A DNA stretch of 64,000 bases from a virus, in the IMG/VR virus record IMGVR_UViG_3300027973_000028, positions 98,467 to 162,466 of that record; one strand, written 5' to 3'. Under the pieces are notes generated by a model, which was not told the DNA's origin, searched no databases, and worked only from the letters and a program-made list of their open reading frames with translations. The position numbers and the translations under genes were made by a program. Shown one piece after another: positions 59,798 to 64,000 of the stretch; position 1 is the first letter of the stretch; each line of letters opens with the position of its first letter.

Positions 59798-62389
59798 ATG
59801 GAAGACCAACCGGTCAAACCGCCCGATGCAGCGGCCAATGCATCAACAAAGGAGAAGAAGATGCCAAAAGGTATCATCACTTTCCTGAAGGGGCGCTTTC
59901 GCGTTCTGACAAATAATCCAACTCCGAAAGAGGAGCAGGCATACAATTTGTCTCAGGAAACCAATAAGCCAGTCCCGTTTGGACGGATCAAGACTGTTAC
60001 TGGATACAATTATGTCCAGGACGTCTACGCTGTTCAGACTGGTGACTTCACCTACTCCTTGTTGGAGAACAAACTTACTAAGCGGGGAATTAAGTTCCGT
60101 TTAGGAGTCGTCTCTAACAAGGATCTATCAGAGCTCGTAATCAAACACGAACTGTTCAGTCTTAATGACATGATCAGTAAGTGCAGGTTCGCATGGGCTA
60201 ACGCATCATACACCTTCTTCCTGGAGGTTCAAGACAGTAAAGAAGCATCAAGCTTTGATCTGTCTGATCTTGGGTTGGAGGTCTATGACTTCAAGAAGAC
60301 CAGCAAACGTTTGCAGGAAGTGACTCGTATCACTCAAATGCATTCGTCTGGTCCGATTGGCAAACTTGATTATCGCATGTTGGAAGATCTTCCTGGTGAA
60401 GAACTTGCATATGATGGTCCAGTATTTGTCAGCGACTCATTTGCAGTGCGTTCTTGCTTTAGTATGACTGATGGTCCTGCTAAGAACAAGCACATTGCAA
60501 TGATCAATCGCGGTAAGATCGGTCCAATGATTGGTCGTATTCTGATGGATCAAGGTGAAGTTAAGGGCCTTGTCCACGTTGTTCCACGACAACAGCTAGG
60601 TGCGGATGTGGTTTTCCACAAATCTGCTCTGAAGCGAGAGTTAAAGACTGACGATGGACGTTGGCACTATACTGCCTTCAAACACAAGAACCTCCACACT
60701 GCTATGTGGGATATGCAAACTATGTTCAATAACCATACCTGGTTAATGACCAAAGAGCAATTCACACTGGACATGGAGTCTGTTATCACTGACTTTAACA
60801 AGTCTGTTGAGAATGGACAGCTTCCTGACTGGATTATCCACCAGGAAACTGACGGGCACAAGGATGACTCAGCTCCACAAGTAGAGCATGTGACATCTGG
60901 CTGGAAGAAGAGTTACATCCGCTGGCAACAAGCTGGTTTGGATGTAACTGCATCTAGCAACCTCGTCTACATGGCTTTCGGATCATTGCTGAACCAAATG
61001 CGTTCTGCTTTGAAACGAAACACGTGGTGGGTTCCCATCTCTAATGCCTTTACGGCGACAGTAACCACCTTCGATGCTTTGGAGGTCATGGGTAACTTTG
61101 AGCTGCCTCAGCACAAACGAGACATGGTGTTCTTTGATGAACGCTTTGGCTGTATTGTGCCGACTAAGCGGTTCATTGAGACTGCTGACCTTCATGACAC
61201 GTGGGATCAGGACGGTGACCAAGCTAAGTTCATCCGCATTAAACTGTGGAGTTCTTCGCTTGTTATGAGCCTTGATGGATACAACCATCCGGAACTCAGG
61301 GAAACATATGTCATTCCTGCTGATTTGGTAGTGCCAAGCACTCCTGAAGAGGCAATTGATATGTGTGTCGTTATCCGTTCACCAAACGGTCCTGGCGGTT
61401 ACTCTATCGAACGGTTTGATGCTGAAACGATGCCATGGCTTCGTGTAGCGGAAGATCGTGTACAGGTAATTGATCTGGCCAAAGCACCAGCTGCAATGAG
61501 CACTTTGCTCGTTACAACTGAATGCGGTCAGATTAATAGCTCCACTACCTACAGCAAGGAATTGTTCAACCGGGATCATGCTCTTAATATGATCTTGGCA
61601 CAGATGAATAACCCTGGTGTTGGTAGGTACGCTAATCTCATTATGGTTTGGGCTGCAACATTTGGTCCAAGCTATCCTGATAAGTTGCCTGCAATTGGTA
61701 ACGATGTCATTGACTGTGTTCAACAGACCGCAGACCTTGGTTCATTTGTTCAATTGCAAAGTGACTACTCAGAAATGGCTGAAAGCATTGCTCAGGCGAT
61801 CATTGACAGCGGTTGTGGTATTGACCGTTATGTTCTTGAGACCCGGTTCCCTGCACTCAGCGATGAGACACGCCAAATGCTGGTAGATATTGCAGTAGAC
61901 GGTCAGTTTACTGAGATGTACAACGCATACAATCAAACTATTACAAAGGTGCAAAATATCGCATCCAAGGGTAGCTTTGATCTGCGTTTGACATCTGACA
62001 CTCGTAACAAAGTGTACAATGCAATTCCAGCTATGAGGGAGTCAACCTCTGTTTGGTGCCGTGGCATCTGGTCAAAGTATGAACGTGAACTCTCAAGGGT
62101 TGACGGTAAGTACTCTGAACTGTCCAAGAATACCAATCGCTTTGTAAAGATGTCTGCTGTTGCACAACGCACAGAAGAAATCTCTACCATCATTGGTGCA
62201 CTGTTGGATGAAGTCAAGGCAACATCACATCCTGAGCTCTATGCTCTTGCTATCTACCGTTGGATCATTGATCCGGAACTGACTCGCAGTAAGTATGGCG
62301 TGTCTGACCGTATCATCTTCCAGAACGGAATAGACGGACAAGAGACCATCATGGATCTCATTATCACAGCAATCAAGGACCTGAAGTAA
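59798..62389 (+). CDS. Candidate single-chain RNA polymerase with D-x-D-G-D motif (YonO/QDE-1-like)
   Basis: The 863-residue protein contains D-T-W-D-Q-D-G-D-Q-A-K-F-I at 467-479. The D-Q-D-G-D at 470-474 has the D-x-D-G-D form of the catalytic loop in QDE-1-like and phage YonO-like double-psi beta-barrel polymerases. Then V-V-I-R-S-P-N-G-P-G-G-Y-S (525-536) resembles the R-x-P strand of such barrels, and G-L-V-H-V-V-P-R-Q-Q-L-G-A-D-V-V (257-272) could be part of the first barrel. No T7-type motifs are present. A phage RNA polymerase is the best reading, but a nonpolymerase DPBB protein cannot be excluded. The next gene is a candidate SSB. Confidence 0.55.
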   Translation: MEDQPVKPPDAAANASTKEKKMPKGIITFLKGRFRVLTNNPTPKEEQAYNLSQETNKPVPFGRIKTVTGYNYVQDVYAVQTGDFTYSLLENKLTKRGIKFRLGVVSNKDLSELVIKHELFSLNDMISKCRFAWANASYTFFLEVQDSKEASSFDLSDLGLEVYDFKKTSKRLQEVTRITQMHSSGPIGKLDYRMLEDLPGEELAYDGPVFVSDSFAVRSCFSMTDGPAKNKHIAMINRGKIGPMIGRILMDQGEVKGLVHVVPRQQLGADVVFHKSALKRELKTDDGRWHYTAFKHKNLHTAMWDMQTMFNNHTWLMTKEQFTLDMESVITDFNKSVENGQLPDWIIHQETDGHKDDSAPQVEHVTSGWKKSYIRWQQAGLDVTASSNLVYMAFGSLLNQMRSALKRNTWWVPISNAFTATVTTFDALEVMGNFELPQHKRDMVFFDERFGCIVPTKRFIETADLHDTWDQDGDQAKFIRIKLWSSSLVMSLDGYNHPELRETYVIPADLVVPSTPEEAIDMCVVIRSPNGPGGYSIERFDAETMPWLRVAEDRVQVIDLAKAPAAMSTLLVTTECGQINSSTTYSKELFNRDHALNMILAQMNNPGVGRYANLIMVWAATFGPSYPDKLPAIGNDVIDCVQQTADLGSFVQLQSDYSEMAESIAQAIIDSGCGIDRYVLETRFPALSDETRQMLVDIAVDGQFTEMYNAYNQTITKVQNIASKGSFDLRLTSDTRNKVYNAIPAMRESTSVWCRGIWSKYERELSRVDGKYSELSKNTNRFVKMSAVAQRTEEISTIIGALLDEVKATSHPELYALAIYRWIIDPELTRSKYGVSDRIIFQNGIDGQETIMDLIITAIKDLK

Positions 62390-62412
62390 TAGGTTCTTCC
62401 GAGTAAAGAGAG

Positions 62413-62445
62413 AGAGCCCCTGGGGAAACCTAGGGGTTCTTTCTT
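62413..62445 (+). terminator. Terminator 14 of the cassette series
   Basis: AGCCCCTGGGG/CCTAGGGGTTCT-type stem with T-run after the candidate RNA polymerase gene. Confidence 0.88.
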
Positions 62446-62462
62446 TATTCCTAGATCCTAGG
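62446..62462 (+). promoter_or_regulatory. Post-terminator element 14 (CCTAG-ATC-CTAGG)
   Basis: A five-base perfect stem with an ATC loop directly after the terminator. A second copy, CCTAG-ATC-TTAGG, follows a T-run at 62493-62505. Confidence 0.6.
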
Positions 62463-62492
62463 TCTTTAGTTATTATATTAATATTTTTTTTT

Positions 62493-62505
62493 CCTAGATC
62501 TTAGG
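62493..62505 (+). promoter_or_regulatory. Second copy of the CCTAG-ATC-TTAGG element
   Basis: It follows a long T-run without its own terminator stem, so it is a partial duplication of the preceding site. Confidence 0.45.
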
Positions 62506-62575
62506 ACCCTATTCTAAAGTCACTCGGCGATTGCTTAGCCCTCAGACTCAAAATAGGCTGAGATTCTAAATCCTC

Positions 62576-62674
62576 TTTGGCTCATTTCCCTTGACGGGCT
62601 TGGGCTAAAAGGGGGGATTTTCTCTCTTCTTTGCTCAATGTCCCTAACGGGTCTGGGCCAAAAGGGGGGGATTA
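62576..62674 (+). repeat. Two imperfect direct repeats of about 45 bases before the SSB-like gene
   Basis: Each unit runs TTTG(G)CTCA, CCCTxACGGG, TGGGCxAAAAGGGGGG(G) then A/T-rich sequence (62576-62622 and 62630-62674). A partial third, AAAAGGGGGGTTTTC, occurs at 63506-63520. Possible operator, RNA structure or replication-related repeat. Confidence 0.6.
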
Positions 62675-62733
62675 TTCCCTATTATAAAGGCATTCTTGGG
62701 AGCCTACAATTCCAAGAGAACAAGGAGACGATT

Positions 62734-63246
62734 GTGACACTCACAGTCTACATTAATACCCCTCCTGCTGTTCGGGAGAACAAGACCACAGGTGAGACTT
62801 TCTTCTCATCTTTGGTTGGCGTTTCTGCCGAACTCAGGGCAACACTTCCACAGGTGGACGTTCTCAACTGGAACATCCAAAAGTGGGAAAACCTCACGCT
62901 TGACGCTGAAGTTGCTGCACTCATTGGCTACACCGCTGATGAGCCAGTTGACGAAGTGGTCATTCCAAAGCACGAAGCCATTGACGCCTTCTTCCAATCT
63001 GCTGTTGCAGGTGGACTGAAGTTGGCAATCGTTTGTGACTCCGTCCAGCACGGGAAAGTCACTGAAGGTGTTAACCCTAACACTAACAAGAACGAGCGCC
63101 GTATGGCTATCTGGCCTGAAGGTGAGTTCAGCATTGAACTGTTCAAGCCGACTGCAAAGGCTAAAGTCAGTGCTGCTACGGCAGACCGCTTGCGTAACAA
63201 CAAGCAAGAAACAGCAGTAACTTCGGACGGAGATGCACCGTTCTGA
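62734..63246 (+). CDS. Candidate single-stranded DNA-binding protein (170 aa)
   Basis: The GTG at 62734 is preceded by AAGGAG at six-base spacing; the frame upstream crosses the G-run repeats and is rejected. The N-terminus is beta-rich (L-T-V-Y-I-N-T-P, F-F-S-S-L-V-G-V), compatible with an OB fold. The last residues are S-D-G-D-A-P-F, the acidic-aromatic tip typical of SSB proteins, which recruits partner proteins. The identity is inferred from tail and context, as no full OB signature was verified. Confidence 0.5.
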   Translation: MTLTVYINTPPAVRENKTTGETFFSSLVGVSAELRATLPQVDVLNWNIQKWENLTLDAEVAALIGYTADEPVDEVVIPKHEAIDAFFQSAVAGGLKLAIVCDSVQHGKVTEGVNPNTNKNERRMAIWPEGEFSIELFKPTAKAKVSAATADRLRNNKQETAVTSDGDAPF

Positions 63247-63271
63247 GTTGACTGCTCATTCCCCAAGGTGT

Positions 63272-63321
63272 GGAGTGTGGGACATTTGCTTCGGCGAGTG
63301 TCCTACACTCCCCCTTTTTTT
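63272..63321 (+). terminator. Terminator after the SSB-like gene
   Basis: GGAGTGT.GGACA.TGC-TTCG-GCG.TGTCC.ACACTCC followed by C and T runs, a long strong hairpin. Confidence 0.88.
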
Positions 63322-63548
63322 ACTTAGTTCCTCGGCTACTCCTACGGAGTAGGCCTCAGAACTAATTCGCTGGCTGACGCCAGCTCAGACTCTTGCTATC
63401 CCCTCCTTGGATGTGCTAGCTCAGTAGTATAATAATATTGTATTACTGGGCTAGACATTCTAAAAAAAAATTCAACTAGTACAATAGTCACCAAAACTCA
63501 ACTACAAAAGGGGGGTTTTCTAAATATTCCTATCTTGAAAGGATTGTT
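63322..63548. other. Structured intergenic region with candidate promoter
   Basis: It holds a long imperfect hairpin at 63325-63363 centred on CTACTCC/GGAGTAG, a perfect GCTGGC/GCCAGC hairpin near 63370, and a TTGGAT...TATAAT pair near 63407-63433 spaced by 15 bases. A near-palindrome CAGTA...TACTG overlaps that -10. The A4G6T4 motif lies at 63506. It likely contains the promoter for the 63549 genes and possibly an additional regulatory site. Confidence 0.45.
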
Positions 63549-63767
63549 ATGACATCAGAAGATACCGTATGGCACATCTCAAGTGCAATCATTGCTGCAA
63601 TGTTTCCACCTAAATCATGGTGTGAAGAAGCAACCAACGATGAACTTGACAAAGCATTGTTCAGGGTCCTCAACAGTGAAGGGGAATCAAAAATCTCTCA
63701 CATCAAAGGACTGAACAAGTTGGATGAAGTCCTTGCTACTCTTGCTAAAGAAGCAGGAATAAAATAA
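63549..63767 (+). CDS. Hypothetical acidic protein (72 aa)
   Basis: It follows GAAAGGA. Helical sequence with W-H-I-S-S-A-I-I-A-A-M-F and a C-terminal charged helix. Overlaps the next start by one base (TAATG). Confidence 0.6.
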   Translation: MTSEDTVWHISSAIIAAMFPPKSWCEEATNDELDKALFRVLNSEGESKISHIKGLNKLDEVLATLAKEAGIK

Positions 63768-63988
63768 TGTCAACAATAAGAATTAACACAAACACGTGTT
63801 TGCATTGCAAGCAAGAAGGTTTCATCGAAATGTCAGAAGATGAATACAATCGAGGCATCAATGCATTCAACGAAGGAGAATTAATTCAATGTGCATTCCC
63901 AGGTCTATCTGTAGATCAAAGGGAACAAGTCATTTCTGGAACTCATCCAGAGTGTTGGAATGAACTGTTCGCAGAAAAAGAACATTAG
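63767..63988 (+). CDS. Small Cys-containing protein (73 aa)
   Basis: T-C-L-H-C-K-Q-E-G near the N-terminus and H-P-E-C-W-N near the C-terminus suggest a zinc site. Translationally coupled to the previous gene. Function unknown. The stop lies just inside the window. Confidence 0.6.
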   Translation: MSTIRINTNTCLHCKQEGFIEMSEDEYNRGINAFNEGELIQCAFPGLSVDQREQVISGTHPECWNELFAEKEH

Positions 63989-64000
63989 ATCTACGGGCAT

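Noticed and set aside
55276-59982. In-frame CGG-A at 55276, 55827, 59195 and 59978 as more frameshift sites
   Set aside because: The frames run on through recognisable domains (HAD, PcfJ, DPBB) without any break, so here CGG is read as Arg. This limits the recoding proposal to the late genes.
59798-62389. T7-like single-subunit RNA polymerase
   Set aside because: None of the T7-family motifs is visible; the Asp-rich motif is of the double-psi barrel type.

Overview
This window is a large part of a tailed double-stranded DNA phage genome (Caudoviricetes-like). It carries a large terminase, a portal, a prohead protease joined to a scaffold, an HK97-type major capsid protein, many fibre-like proteins, RecA and many small accessory genes. 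The host cannot be read directly. AT-rich late genes, the F-F-x-P-P repeat proteins and an exported protein with an actinobacteria-style Cys/Trp module hint at an aquatic actinobacterium, but this is weak inference.

Layout. About 1-44.7 kb is almost entirely minus-strand and reads as one late block. Running leftward from 44.7 kb it holds a ClpA/ClpB-like ATPase, small basic or Cys-rich proteins, a 1,101-residue protein with a DnaQ-type exonuclease signature, Gly-rich virion-like proteins, the terminase, tail/fibre proteins, portal, glycosyltransferase, protease/scaffold, capsid, a long set of mosaic fibre proteins, and a cluster of 2-oxoglutarate/Fe(II) oxygenases with a DUF6065 protein. A divergent, very AT-rich gap near 44.8 kb separates this from the plus-strand genes. 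About 45-49.4 kb holds recA, two more oxygenases, a luciferase-like monooxygenase and an SGNH-like hydrolase. About 50.5-64 kb is an accessory/early-looking arm of short transcription cassettes. It contains a candidate single-chain RNA polymerase (DxDGD motif), a candidate SSB, a PcfJ-like protein, a HAD phosphatase and several small membrane or zinc-binding proteins.

Main discovery candidate. Five late genes are each broken near the 5' end, at codon 14 to 55, and all five are restored by a +1 shift at the same tetranucleotide, CGG-A read as GGA. They are a 1,081-aa fibre, an F-F-x-P-P protein, a tail protein with a C-terminal S74 chaperone, the prohead protease, and the exonuclease-like virion protein. 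All five have a good Shine-Dalgarno before the upstream start. Homology runs through the junction wherever I can judge it. In a hand scan of the late strand I found no other in-frame CGG codon. The 50.5-64 kb arm uses CGG normally as Arg. This looks like a genome-wide programmed +1 frameshift or CGGA quadruplet-decoding system that gates late proteins. The protease gene also has an internal start with a Shine-Dalgarno that would make scaffold without the shift.

Second candidate. In the right arm nearly every terminator is followed at once by a conserved TATG(A/C)CTAG sequence that opens a short hairpin with covarying stems and an AGG-like loop (14 sites plus one partial copy). Several cassettes then carry a structured leader with TTGG-type loops and a conserved linker. 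Two genes behind such leaders appear to start at ATC. The arm's own candidate RNA polymerase is an obvious, untested partner for the repeated element.
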